From positions 11,911,001 to 11,975,000 of the forward strand of contig NC_079368.1 in the NCBI RefSeq assembly GCF_021018895.1: a DNA stretch of 64,000 nt, given 5' to 3'. Shown in pieces: positions 10,891 to 24,545 of the stretch (the stretch's first letter is position 1; every line of letters starts with the position of its first letter). The DNA comes from Seriola aureovittata (taxonomy: Eukaryota > Chordata > Actinopteri > Carangiformes > Carangidae). The position numbers were made by a program, and so were the translations under genes. Below the pieces are notes generated by a model. It saw only the letters and a program-made list of their open reading frames with translations, ran no database searches and had not been told where the DNA came from.

Positions 10891-13660
10891 TTGGCTGGAA
10901 TGCAGTGGGATATATTTTCTCAAACAGCTTCTGGTAAACATTTCTCTCTATAAATTTCCTTTACCGACAATTTTGCAGTATAATATGCACTGTACAGCAG
11001 AGCAGTTTTACATGGGACTCATGCAGAGGGGGAGTGAGGCATGTGGTGAGCTGCTTTCACTCAGCTCAGTATCCTGTTTGGACTTTCACCATTTGAAGTG
11101 GCCATCGAAGATAAAACAGGATGTCATTCTGACCTGCATTTTCTAGGATAATGAATGTTTGGGAACCTGGGAGCCTTCATCACTTGCAAATGTCTTCCTT
11201 TTTCGTCATGGTCCTCTTTAATTTCCCAATTCCTCTGCTGAATAGAGTGGACGGGCAGGGACAAAATAATGACTAATAGCAGCAGGAACATGCAGAGAAA
11301 AAAATTAATCAGGTTTCAATTTAGACCAGACACACATACTCTCTGCTGATACATATTTAGCAAATACTCAATGAGTGCTCCATGACTGCAGATGCTTTAC
11401 GCCATCACATGGTCACAAACACACCGGGATTGATACATGAAAACACAAATGCTTACATTTATGCCTGCACACAAGAGCACAACGCAATACAATGAGGAAT
11501 GACAAGAAACAGCCTTGACGGTCCTTCTCAATGATCCCCCCTCCTCCCCGTAGTTCCTGTCTCCCCATTTCTCTCTTCCTCCATCAGAGGAGGTGGTGCC
11601 TTTGTCAGACAGGAGCACAGAGACCTCACAAAGCGAGGGAAGATGTCACAACAAACAAAAACAGCATAGTAACCCCCCGAAATCTAATCAGGAGCCATTG
11701 ATTCATGCTCTGAATGGAGACTGAGTACCTTGAGAGTGGCTCATCCAATAAGGCCATAGATAGCATGACAGGGGCCTTCACAATTCAGGTGTATACTTCC
11801 CCATAATTCTGTTCTCACCTTTAGACTCAGCTCTACAAACTCAAAGATGATACAATAATAACTCCACTCCAGCATTTGAGTCCTTTTAGTGAGATCCACT
11901 AATTCATCTATGTGCCTCAATCACAGATTGTTTCTCTCTAATTTGATACATGGATATGTTGTTTCTTTTTTTCTTTTTTTTGAGTGTACACTAATAGGAT
12001 TGCTTTGTGGATGCAAAGAGATATGTGTCTTTAGTACCTCAGTTACTCTAATTGTGATTATAAAGGATGCTTCAATCAAGCAATTAAGCACAAGGTAAAC
12101 CTTTACTAAGCAAAGTAGCCTTGGATTTCTTTTTTTCTCAGTTTTCTAACTTAAATAGTAAAAGACACATTTCTTTAATGGTAATGTGTATAAACAGAGC
12201 ACACACAGTTCTGCTTTTTCTTATTTTTCATTACAGTATCATTATCATTGTGTTGCCTCTTGCTTTCTTTGTTATCAAAACAAACCAAAATAATAAAATA
12301 AATAAAAATAAAAAATCACATTAACAATGTAACTCTATTAACTCTTATGGGAATCTGTGACATTTCAAATGAAATTATTTAATCTATACGTGCATGGCCT
12401 TCTGAGCTTTTTTTAAATGCTCAATATAATGCAACAACTTTGCTCTTATTATTTGTAATGATACTTTGCCATTATAGGGTAGAGGTATTGATTTTGGGAC
12501 CCAAAGCATTTATTGTGGAGGTAAATGTTATTATTTTAATATTGGACTCATGCTAATTTAATAGAGCGTAACATACACGTCAGGGTGAGAGCCGCAGGGG
12601 TCTCTCTCTCTCTGTCACTCTCTCTCTCTCTCTCTCTCTTTCTTTCTCTGTCTCGGTCTCTCTGCCACTAAGTTTAGTACAATATAAAATAATATCAGAT
12701 AATGCCATAATGCCAAAGACCAGTCATGGCTCCCTCCCCAGTTTTGATTTGTTGGACCTGGCTTCAACAAACAGAGCTGACATTATGAACCAGTGGAAAA
12801 ACTCACAAACTCTCCCCTCCACCTCTCTCTTGTTTTGTTTCCCACTTATAGCTGGCGGTCCTTCCCTCCATCACTAGTTCACTCCAGCCCCATCCCTTAC
12901 TTCCTTTTCTCATCATCTCAGTGCAACGAATTAATATTTCAGTGATTATTGAAATATTCAAGGGAGTGCACCATCAGCAGGGGTACCTCTACAGTACAGG
13001 AAAGCATAGCGCTCAGGTGGGCCATAGGCTCTAGGGGGGGTGAAAAGGTCACAGTCTTTAGGGTTATGCAATGAACCGTTTCCAAACTTTAAATGTATAC
13101 AGAGAAAACAACAAAACAAAACAAAACAAAAAAAACATATGAACTTAAAAACAAATAACTGCAACACTATTTTTTAATTTTATTGAAATTCAGCAAACCT
13201 CTGATTTCTTTTCCTACTTTTAAATGAGATATACAGCACATCAAAACCAGTGACCCAGATTATCTAACACATTTTAGTTGTCATTTACTTGTAAAAGTTT
13301 CCTGGAGGACTGGGATTTGCTGTGCTTTAAGTTTTTACAGGCAAATAAGGCACTTCTGAAGAAGTTATGAATTCTGCAACAGTTCACCCTTATCAACTGT
13401 TTCATGACTAGCTACTTTCTACAGTGGCATTGTTTGAAGATGTAGCATTACTTTTTCTGCAGCAAACAAATTTATATGAGTCCTCCAAATTGAACAACAG
13501 AATACATCATTTATGCATGCCTTTTAGAACAATATGTTTTCTTATGCCCCTAATGGCTGGATGATGTCATTTATCAGTGTCTTCCAAACTGTTACAAATC
13601 ATTGTTGAGAAATAAATCACTTTCATGATGTGACAATGCTGTGGTGGCGGTTTGGTCAGA

Positions 13661-13708
13661 TTTAGGCACAAAATGAATGTGGTTAGGTATAGGGAAAGAT
13701 CGTGGTTT
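13661..13708 (+). repeat. Dispersed repeat copy A
   Basis: TTTAGGCACAAAATGAATG followed by GGTTAGGTATAGGGAAAGAT and CGTGGTTT matches, in inverse orientation, the segment at 31921-31970. The phrase is familiar from many fish genomes. It is short and non-coding, and the full extent of the element is unclear. Confidence 0.5.
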
Positions 13709-14013
13709 GAGTTAAAGTAAGTACTTTGTCAACTTTATGGCGTGATCGTGGCCGTGCTTTAAAAAGTAACAGCACTGGAAACTTGAAATAAACTTTGGTC
13801 GTCGAAGTTGTGTTGACGCATCCATCCACCTCAACCTCCTTATGAGGACGTTTTTGATCTGTAGCAGCGTCGCCTTACTTCTTCCTTTGCTCCTGTCATA
13901 ATCACTACTCCTGTAGTTTGGCGGTACTTGTGGAAACAACTGATGCAGTCATTTCACTTAAGACAGTCTCAATTTATGGATTGACTTAAACTTACTTAGA
14001 CTTACTTACTACT

Positions 14014-14019
<6 letters not shown>

Positions 14020-14087
<68 letters not shown>

Positions 14088-14119
14088 TGAGTGAGTGTGT
14101 GTGTATGTGTGTGTGTGTT
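14020..14119. repeat. Long (TG)n microsatellite
   Basis: About 100 bases, pure for the first 66, then with GAGTGAG interruptions. Confidence 0.95.
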
Positions 14120-16271
14120 ATCACAACGATCTATTTCACCCCACCCAATACAACACATCTCACTCTTTTTCACTTCACCGTTGAGTTGAATGAGTATGTA
14201 TGCGGGGTCGGGGGGGACGACTTCCCCCACTTTCCTTAGTAGACTAGAAGATCCCTGGCCTCTCAGTTGTTGCCATAGCAACTGACCCATTTGCCTGCTG
14301 CATAAGAAAGTGAGGGCGAAGGAGCTTGAGAGGAAGTGTGAGACAGGGTCAGACAGATTGACAGACAGGCAGGTACAGTTGTAAGAATACAGGGAAGTCC
14401 TTCTACTCTGCTCTCGACTCTTCAGCGGCATCTCTGTTTCCGTCTTGCTCTCTCTGTCCCTCTCTCTCTGTTTCTCAGCCATCTAATCAGCTGTATTAAC
14501 ACAGGGATACTTGCTGAGCGGGGTTAAAAAGGGCATCCATTCACTCAGCACAGACACCCTTCACTGCTCTCTCTATGCATTTGTCCGTGTGTGTGTGTGT
14601 GTGAATGTTAGTCTTTGTGCATTGTTGAGTGGGTGTGTAAAAACTTATTAGAGTGGGACGTAGGTGTGTGTGCATGTCTATATATATGTGTGTGTGCTCA
14701 CCCATGCTTGGACAAAGAGGTGGGGCCTTTTTTTTTTAACACCCTGTCAAAGGCGTTACCAGTAGAAAGGAGGATTTTGGGATGGCCTCCCCCCAACTCA
14801 CAGATATGAAGCTGTCATGGGAAGAATAGCTGCATTCATTGAATGACACTTATTTTCTCCCACTTTACACAAGTGCAGCGAACAAAACAGGCAGGGGAGC
14901 AGCTGAGGAAGACATTTTCTTCGCCTTCGTCGGCAATGACAGACATGCGGCAATTACTTTAAGTCTAAGCATACACCAAGAAAACTGCCATTCCTGCTTA
15001 GCTTTGTTACTTCATTCTTGCAAGCTGCCTTGGGCTTTTTTTATGTTTACTCTGGATGTGATGTCTGTTTGTATGTGCGCTTGCGCGTGTGTGTATGTGT
15101 GTGTGCGTGCAGTGTGAACCTCATGCATTCTGCCTATGCTCGAGTCCTGGCCTGATCTCTGTTTAGCACTGTGTGCAGCCAATGGCATGTGTTACAAATG
15201 TCCACTGGCTGTATGGACCCCAATTCTGGAGCTTGTTTCCATGCACACTAACAAATCTATAACTGATAACCAGCTTATAGCAACACTATACTCATTGCAA
15301 CTGTTATGTTACGGGTTTATGTTGGTTAGTTAGCCACATTATGCCCTTAGAATGGTGTAAGAGAAACCAAATAAACAGATACAGATTCACCTTAGTCTTT
15401 CTTCATCCCCCTTTTTTTGATTTTGCAGGAAGGTTACAGAGTGAAATGGATGTAAAGCAGTGCTTCCATACAAAAAGAAACCTTGGCTAGCAGTGTTGAA
15501 AAAGTAACATTTCATGGGAGAACAGCAATATGGTATGTTATAAGGCTCCAATGAACAATGGAGCTTGTGTTACAGATATCTGTAAATTCATTTGGACAAA
15601 AAAAAAAAAAAAAATCAATTGCAGTTCACGCAGTGCACTGTGGATGACACATAATCCAACATTTCACTGACATTAATGTACACGAACACACTCCCCAGAA
15701 AACTCATCACACAAGCTGGTTTGTCCTGCCTTTGCAGATAAAATCTGTCATTCCACTGTGCAGCTTTTCAGAAATGTTTTATTGGATTGTAATTAAAAGA
15801 AATTGCATGAGCTGTTTTGCAACAATGTATGTTGTATTAAGTTTAGTAGTGATGTCCAGAGCCACCTGGATTTAACATAGGTCAAGAACACTATGTTGTA
15901 AATACACAAATACATTATTGCTTCTACTATGTCCTTGAAAGAGACTTGCAAGTCTATGTGTGTGTTAATACGGTATATCTATTTATGTGTTGTCACCTTG
16001 CCCAATCGGGGTTACCTAATATCTTGGCATGAATGTGACTCTCCACCTATGCCATGTGCCTTGGTCTAATCTGACTGTGGCTAAATTAAAAGTCCTTTTG
16101 GTACGGAAGTGGATGACAGTGTTTCCCTGTAGCTCACCTTGCCTCCCTCCTGCCTCCCCTTGCCTCTCTCTCTGCCTACCCTCTTGCCCTGGTGGCCCGC
16201 AGCCCATTTTCCCACTAAGACCAGGTGTCCCACCACACCAGAGAAGAGTGTGTCTTAATCAGTACCACAGA

Positions 16272-16274
<3 letters not shown>

Positions 16275-16324
<50 letters not shown>

Positions 16325-16410
16325 TCACATGCAGTCAACATAAACTCACAACCATGCATTCATTCATGCAAAGTCAAATTAATTACACACACACACACAC
16401 ACACACACAC
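16275..16410. repeat. Two (CA)n microsatellites
   Basis: Pure CA runs at 16275-16322 and 16384-16410, separated by about 60 unique bases. Confidence 0.9.
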
Positions 16411-17417
16411 TGCAAGGGGCGCCCCACTGTCACCCTGCCTTATGTCTACGAGTGACACTTGGATGACACCAGCAGCAGGATTATAAGAGCATATTTATTA
16501 GCCTTAGCACCGGCCATATGCAAGGCAGGGGCAGGAGTGCGCACACAGGTACAAAACTACAATGAGCGAGGGAGGCCAGAAACAGAAACTAAATGACAAT
16601 TAAACCTCATTAATTATGCAACGGCTAGATGCAGAGAGTGGTGATTTTTCTGAACGTCTGTACACCTGTTACATTGCTTATTGCAAACTGTTCTCAAAAC
16701 TGTGATGATGTTGTGGGGCATAAGTTTGAAATCTCATTATATCAACATGTGTAACTTGTGTAACAGGCAACAAGTTACAGGGCAATGCCAAGGGGGAACT
16801 AGTTTGAAATCTACATTGCCTCAAAACACTCTTTAAACATCATGCACTTAATGGACAGTAAAAAAAAAAAAAAAGAAGTGACCAGTGGTTTGAATTAAAA
16901 TACGTCCTCTGGAGTAATTTTATTTTCCTTATCTGTACTGCATTGTGCAAGGAGACAGGTTTGCCCTGCATAAACCTTGACATTGGAATGCATTAAAACG
17001 TTTTTCATATTGGAATTTACAGACAAGTAGCAGATAAGGATGAAAGGACTTTGGTATTTAAAGGGAAGAATTGTTAAAGAGAGGAAAAACAAAGACATGA
17101 CTCGCTGTTGCCTTTTTCCTCCTCCCCTGTCCTTATTATCCTGTTTTGATGCTTTAGGGAGACAAATGAACTTCAGGTGCCTTGGAATCTCTTAATGAAC
17201 TCTCTTTTACCCCTCAGCCTGTCCTGCCTACACTAAGCTGGCACAGCAGCAGGCAGTTGCTTTCTTTCTCTTTGGTGTATGAGTGGCTACACAGACTCAC
17301 CCACTTATTTTGAGGCCACACACTGAGTGGGTTTCTTAGAGAAAAGGTGCACAGACATACACACCTGCACATGTGTGCAGGTGCACGCCCACATGAAGCT
17401 CAATTGTCGCTCACGCA

Positions 17418-17442
17418 CACCCCCCCACCCCACCCCACCCCA
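17418..17442 (-). other. G-quadruplex-prone tract (minus strand)
   Basis: C7-A-C4-A-C4-A-C4 on +, so four G-runs on the minus strand, followed by CCACC triplets. Confidence 0.5.
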
Positions 17443-18104
17443 CCACCACCACCACCCCGCCCCGCCACCACCACCACCAAAACCTGTCTGCCATCCTAAA
17501 CATACTGCGAGTGCACTTGAAAACACACAAGTACCTCTGTCACAGTAAACATACAGCGTATCACTTCATGCGCGGATGAAAAGCTGTGCTGTTGATTTCT
17601 GTGTGTTTACATCTTAACAGGCAGACACCGAATGAGGTTGTGTGTTTTCCTACATCAAATAATCACTCTCTGATTATCTCACTCAATAGAAAGACAAGCA
17701 CCAAACAAATAGCGTGGGGCATTTCCTCCACAAACAAGTCAATAGATATTCTGTTTAGTTCATTGCTTTCAGCTACCAAGGCCCATTTCTGTGTTTCCCT
17801 CTCTCTGCTTGACTGCATGTGTTTTCATGTGCGCGCTGCTCCAAAACTAAGCCAAATTAGTGCAGTCTAAATTTACAAATGGGCTCGTATGTGATGCTGC
17901 CTCTCATCCTCCTTTCCTAAAGATGTCGTGTACTTCACTCAGTCGAAGATATGGCAATATGGAGCTGGTCAGCATTTAGACATCGTAGAGAAAAGCAGTC
18001 GCACAATTCACAAGAGAGAATTACAGCCGCCTGGACCAAGGAGGAGGAACGGGCAAATGAAGAGTGACACGGATTGGAATAGAGCATATGTTAGGCTCAG
18101 GCAG

Positions 18105-18310
18105 CATGGCTAGCTTTCTAGTTTCCTTGAGCTCTTTCACAGCCATGGCTGTATATGGAGTTGGCCGGCTGGCACTGTTGGCTGCTCAGTGGTCCTGAAC
18201 CAGCCTATTTGAAAAGCCTGATGTGTTTTATTTGGGCCTGCTTCACACTGTCATCTGCACTCGGAGATGGACCGTAATTGAGAGTCAACTCTAATCTGCA
18301 TGAAGGAGAG
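18105..18310. promoter_or_regulatory. Candidate non-coding element
   Basis: Unique balanced sequence with CCATGGCTG, GGCTGGCACTG (NF1-like), CCGTAATTGAGAG and TCTAATCTGCATG. No exon signals. Confidence 0.25.
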
Positions 18311-20554
18311 CTGAGAAAGTCTGGAAGGTGAAGGAAAAAAATGGGGATCCCTGAATTAAATGCAGTCATGCAGTGGTGTTTTTACGAGAATATGAATATT
18401 GTCGACCATATTATTTAAGAGTTTTTTTTTTTCTTTTTCTTCTGCTTGTGGCTGATCATATATCTTCTGTCCTCTCCTTCATCATCCCCACGGCTAAAAC
18501 ACACACACACATCTATTTAACTCCAACTTTACTTGCCGGAAAAGGCTGAACTCAAGGTCACCATTGTCAATTACCTTTTTCATTCCCTGTCTCTTTCTCT
18601 CTGTCTCTGTTCCTGAATCCTTAGCTATGTGTTAGTAATATTAGTGCTGTAGTGGGATCGGTAGAACGTATGAGCGTGTGTCTGCATGCCCACATGCATG
18701 GTCCATACAGTATGTAAGCGTACATATTGGTGTGTATTTGAAGGGAGACATGGGGAGCTGATATCTCCATGCTACACTGTAATGACATACAACACACTTT
18801 TGAGCATTTGAGCATCACTGCAAGCGAGTGTATGGAGATACAGTATGGCTCTGGGGTTAGGTAGGGAGCTGTACAGTATGTGCTGGGGCAGGGAGCGGCT
18901 CAGCAAGGCAAGGCCCTTCTGTCTCCCTGTCATCGCCTAGTGCCATTGGGGGTTGAAAGTGCCAGCGTGTGTAAGTGTGTGCGCAATGCAGTGATGCGGG
19001 TGGGCGCACAGCCGAACGGGCACTTGACTGGCACTGTGGCACTTAGCTAGCGAGTAGCTGCTGGCTTGGCGGCGCTCCAGGTTAACTCGGCGTGCTGTGA
19101 GGTTTTTTGTATCCATGTGTGTTGGGTGATGTGGCACCAGATGCCACTCCATGTGCCCAAATCCTGTTGACATTTGGAGCGTGGGCAAGCGGGCACACAG
19201 GAAGGAAGCAGAAAAGAGGAGGGAAATTTAATATTAAGATGAAACGGCGGCCTCAGCCATTGTTACGGTGTGATGCGTTGCACCATTCGCACTTGCAAAC
19301 ACATAGACGCAAGCAACGTCACTGAGACACACAACTACAAAAAAAGTGTATAAGCGCACACACACGTATTTATGCCAGTATATATGTTTTTTTTTACACT
19401 CTGTGGGGAGGTGGCAGATAAAAAAAGCAAATGGAACAAGGTTTAGGGGAGGAGAAGAAGAAGTGGCAAGAGGAGGGAGAGAAAGCATAGAGGGAGGATT
19501 GAGAAATGGACTTGTGTGTGCATGGGTGAGGGGGGTAATTTGATTAAACAGGCTGGCAGAAGGTGGAAGCGGGAATGGTAGGGTGACAGGTTGATGCCAG
19601 CTCCTCCTGGCATGGCCTTCACCCTTATTCCTGACTGAGGGGAGATGGTGTTGGAGGAAGGGCTCAGAGCGTTTGGCCTGAGATCGTAGCAAAGGAGGAT
19701 GAGAAATGGTCAGATTCAGATCGAAGATATGAGGGAGGACAGAGAAAGAGGGTGACAATGGGTGCCAAGGCGTAGAGGAAGAAGGGGTAACAAGGCGAGT
19801 GACATGGGGAATCGAAGAAAAGGAGGTGAGATAGAAAGGTGGTGAGTAGGTGGTGATATGAGGAAACGGCAGGAGGTGAAAGAGTGGGAGGTGTGAGGGG
19901 AAAACTGATAGCACCGTGTGAAAAAAAAAAAACCCTCACTTTCACTGAGTCAACTTTCAAATCTATTTTTCCTACAAATAATGCTTTTTAATCATTTAAT
20001 CATGAAATTTTACGTTTAATCAGTGGCTGTGCAGCAAAGTGGGTTAAGAGTTGTATCAGTGGTCAACTGAGAAAACACGATGCTGGACTGATCCACTGCT
20101 TTAAGTGTTGTTATCCTCCCACACCTCATTCGTACCTGCGCTCCCCGTCGGAAAAACTCAAAATGATGAGAACATTGTGGATTGTGGTTGAATGCCCACT
20201 GATGAATCTATTGTCATCATCATAATGAGCAGACACAGGCAGACGGACACATTGTATTTTCAGAAACTTACAGATCCTGTGAAATTCTATTCTTTTAATA
20301 TTTCCACTTTATATTTTGACAGTAAATGTCAGAACTCTAATAGTCGTCATTATGATTTCATCACACTCTTTTCAGTAAGCCTGTGGTTCCTCAGGTGTCT
20401 GGCTATTTTAAGTTAAGCTAGTATTTTAAGACCCTTGAAGTAAAAATATCACACCCATTCTTATCAATAGCATAAAACACAAGTGAAGCTGAGGTGCAGG
20501 TGGCTTTGTGGCCCAATTTGGGCAGTCTTCAACATTGTTTCCACTAAAATGCAG

Positions 20555-20558
<4 letters not shown>

Positions 20559-20602
<44 letters not shown>
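20559..20602. repeat. (CA)n microsatellite
   Basis: A pure run of 22 CA units. Confidence 0.95.
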
Positions 20603-20605
<3 letters not shown>

Positions 20606-21129
20606 GCCTCATTTAGATGCAGAAAGCTGGGCCTGATGTCTAGCATCAGGTCTCACAATAATTATTTTAAATTGCTACGAGGAACACAGGTCCTGGTGGG
20701 ATATATTACCTCTACTCTAACCAGAGATGAATTTCACCCTGCACATACATTCACAACAACCTTCTGGGTTTATATATATGTTTATACAAAATATATTTGC
20801 ATGTGCGATTGTGTATATTTGTGTGTGAGGTCGCAAACAGCGTGTGTCTGTGTGCTCGCGTGTGTTTACGAGCACACATAGCTCGTGGGTGTTCTTTTTC
20901 TCTATGTCAATGTAATGTATATATTTCAGGTGAGTCGAGCATTAATTTTTTTTTTACATGTTGAGACAAGGTCATATGACTGCATCTGTATGCTTATGTA
21001 TGTGTCTATGTACAACTGTGGGGATGCTGTGCTGAGTGGGTGTGCTGTGGCTGCTCATCTGTATAAGTGGTGATTTTGATCAGGTGTCTTGTGTGTGGAT
21101 CACACTTATTCCTTGCAGACCTGAGCACC

Positions 21130-21134
<5 letters not shown>

Positions 21135-21182
<48 letters not shown>
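21135..21182. repeat. (CA)n microsatellite
   Basis: A pure run of about 24 CA units. Confidence 0.95.
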
Positions 21183-21184
<2 letters not shown>

Positions 21185-21466
21185 GACATGATGCACACTC
21201 GTTTTTGTTGTCTACAGCATTGCCTCCATGTACCTGTCTCCTTAGACTACACTCTGTGTGATTGGGTCAATTGGTGTAAGGGTGTATGTGTGCACTTCTG
21301 TGTGTGTGTTTTGTCACTTGTGTGTTCATGCAGTTCCTGTCACACTTGCTCTTAACTTCTTTACCTTATTTTCTTCTGCTTAAATCAGCAACAACTTTTT
21401 AGACTTATTGTCTCTTTTCAGCTTTACACATCATAAAGAAAAAACTAACAAAATCATTTTGAGAAG

Positions 21467-21477
21467 ATGGATAGATG

Positions 21478-21554
<77 letters not shown>
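21467..21554. repeat. (GATA)n tetranucleotide microsatellite
   Basis: About 20 GATA units, pure from 21478, with two GGAT units at the left edge. It is the longest tetranucleotide run in the window. Confidence 0.95.
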
Positions 21555-22280
21555 CTTATCCATGTTTTTTTACTGTTGTGCAGCAGAAAGAAACTGTGAG
21601 AACAGGTGTGTTTTTAGTGTGCGGGTGTGCCTGTGTGTATTCTGTACATGTTGTGTTCAACCACAACCAGACTAGAAAATGCCATGTCTATTATCTGTAA
21701 CTAAAATTGAGGATTCTCACTGAGCACCAGCACTCTTCATAATACAGGTGGCATACTGTCAGGCTATGACTCTGCTGGTTGGAGAGGGGGTAATGGTGTG
21801 AGGTATATATGGATTTAACAGTCCTAGTCCATATGAGGCAGGATGTAAAGCTTCATAAACTCAACAGAAAAAGAAAGAGGGAGAATTACAGAGATAGTTG
21901 GATGCATTCCTTCCCTATCTGTGCATATCCTCGTCCTTCCCTCCATCCCTCTCTTCGTCTCCCTTCTTTAACCCCCACCTGAACCTGTCAGCTCTGTATT
22001 GCAGAGAATTTTCCGGCAGCTCTTCGACATCTCACTCTCGCCCTGCCTGTCAAAGACCGCTGAGGGCAGAGAGAGAGAGAGAGTGAGAGAGAGAGATTGA
22101 GGGGAAGGGAGAGAGAGGATGTACTGATGAATCCTCTCACAGAGCAGAGAGTTCACCTCTCAGGTAATCCTATAAAAAGCCAAGGTGAGATGCTCCTCTG
22201 CCTCCCGCTCATTATAGCATCTTTACCCTGCACCGCAGCCACTGCTCTCTTCCTAGAGGTATATTGGGATGGTGGTGCAG

Positions 22281-22316
22281 AGGGAGGGTGGGGTGGGGGT
22301 GGGGGGTGATGGGGAG
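22281..22316 (+). other. G-quadruplex-prone tract (plus strand)
   Basis: GGGAGGGTGGGGTGGGGGT then GGGGGG and GGGG: six G-runs of three or more with loops of one to three bases. Confidence 0.5.
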
Positions 22317-22544
22317 TTTGGTGTGTGGGGGCAAAGAGAAAGGGGAGAGTGAGACCTTCTCACTATGCACACAGTGCTCGCACGTTGCACCGCATGCGCC
22401 ACATCTGTAGACTTTTTTGTACCTCTCCTTCTTCTTCTCCTTCTTCTCCCTCTCTCTCTCTCTTTCTCTTTCTCTCTCTATGTCCCTCTCTCCCTTTCCT
22501 CCACTCCCCTCTCAGTTCCTTTTTTAATCTTTTATTCATAGCTT

Positions 22545-22735
22545 AGCAGGTGATGAAAAATTTATGCCCTGAGTCTGGCATTGAAATAAATGCAAAACGA
22601 AAACAGAAGCAGTTTATACTGACAGTCTGAATATCTCTATCTAGAACAAGGCTGCTCGCTGCAAATCAGGAAGCCTGGTGCTCTCCTGTTAACTCCGCTG
22701 TGTAAATGATGCTTTGTGGCTTCCTGCGAAGCCAG
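22545..22735. promoter_or_regulatory. Candidate non-coding element
   Basis: Unique sequence with GAAATAAATGCAAAAC (octamer-like) and TGTAAATGATGC (forkhead/CRE-like). It lies between pyrimidine-rich tracts. Confidence 0.25.
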
Positions 22736-23009
22736 AAGATTAGTGTGTTTTGTTTTTCCCTTTACTCTCCTCCTGTCATCTTACCAGAGGGGAGGGAAGT
22801 GGGCACTTTTTTTTTTTTTTTTTCGGGCACCATATCCCAAATCTTTTCAGTAACTCCCCTCACTCACCCACCTGGCCCCCTACCCCACTCCTCTTACCTC
22901 CAACCCTTGCCTTGTCTTTGGGTAGACGATCAAAGTGGGCGAAGTGTTAGATTTGTTGTTCTACATGGTGATTGTGTGTATTCTCAGGTGTATTCTCAAG
23001 TATTGTGAG

Positions 23010-23040
<31 letters not shown>

Positions 23041-24179
23041 AAGTGTGTAAGCCCCACTTTAAAAAGAGCTATAAAGTCCCCAGCCTGGCTTAAAAACATA
23101 TCCACCCACACATGCATACACATACAGATACACACATACCAGCTGGCCCTTACGGCTTGTAAGAGGGACTATGCCTCTCTTTGGAAGTGTTATGCAGAGG
23201 CTAACTCTTCCCGCCAGCGCTGGCATATTGCTGCTGTTGGTTTTGGAAGTGGTATCCCCCCACCTCCCCACCTTCCCTCCTCCCCCTTCTCCACCCATTT
23301 TAAATCTCTGTTTTATGAAAACCGACCAAGCCATCCGTAAAAAAAACTTCTTTGTGCAATAAAAAAAACAGCTGTGTTAGTGAATATGCATCATGCAAAA
23401 AAAGTTGTAGAATCTTTACGGCACGATTATTATTAAATGTGTACAAACCTCACGCTTTATAACAGTGGGTTTGTGTGTGTATATTTGTGCGGGTGATAGA
23501 GTGAATAAGAGCATGCACATAAACTATGACTGCATGTGTGTGTAGGCACACTTACGCGTGTGTGTATGCGTACAGTGCATTGTGAAGTCCTGCTGTCAGC
23601 TGTAATGATGTGTTGTGGTAGAGTGCTGAGAGCAGAGAGGCCGGCTTGGCCTCGGCCATGGATCTAACTACTGATCTGATACTCACTGACAGCCAGGGAG
23701 AGGGAGAGAGAGACATATAGCGATGGAGAGAAAGAGACGTAGGAGGGAGAGTGTAGAGCGAAGAGAGAGACCCGATTTAGGGCAGAGAGGGATGGAGAGA
23801 AGTTCGGGCCTATAGAGAGAAAGAGCAGTCAATGAGGAGAGCGGGATGAAGGACAAGCCAGGGCTAAAAGAAGAGAGAACTGGCATTTCTCTGCACCACT
23901 CTTCATGGTTATATCTAATGCACAGTTTGAGGGTGAATACATGTTGTGGTTCACACATATATTCACATAATTTTGCTTGCTGATATCAAAGCAAAATAAT
24001 ATTGTTTCCTACTGTAGGATGTAAAATAGTCCAGCTGCGTCAAGGCATTTTCCTCTGGGAATTATCATTAAGGAAATTCTTGCATTAGCGTGTATGCATG
24101 TGTCTAAGAGATTGTGTGTACATATGTGCATATGCATGGGTGTAAGTTTGTGTGTGTCCCTGGCCCTGCCCCAGTGCCA

Positions 24180-24545
24180 CAGTGCCAGTCGCTGGCAGAG
24201 CATGACGGTGTGCAGCGAGGATGAGTCGCCCAGCAATTAAATAAAGATCTTTAATTGGCTGCTTCATATTAGGGTCAGCAGCTGGAAAGAGAAGAGAGGT
24301 TCGTCACGTGCACTTCAACGTACTCATCGCACACATATGTGTACACACGCCGCACGCGCATATACTCACACTCATATACTCACACACACAAACACGCTCG
24401 GCTCCTGAACAAAATTCAATTATTAATGGACTGATTGCTCGAGTGGAGCTTCTCTGGGAATCTGAACCTGCCACACTGAATAAAATAAAACCACTGCTTT
24501 ACATTTTCATTATACCAAACCGTGTTTTAAATTGCAAATGCGTCT
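24180..24545. promoter_or_regulatory. Candidate non-coding element pair
   Basis: The first island has CCCAGCAATTAAATAAAG and CTTTAATTGGCTGC. The second has AATTCAATTATTAATGGACT and AAATTGCAAATGCG. Both are AT-rich and unique, with clustered homeodomain cores. Confidence 0.3.

Noticed and set aside
19234..19914. 226-residue minus-strand frame rich in Ser, Pro and Leu
   Set aside because: It is the complement of a purine-rich GAGG/GGAAG stretch. Low-complexity composition, no splice signals and no similarity I know.
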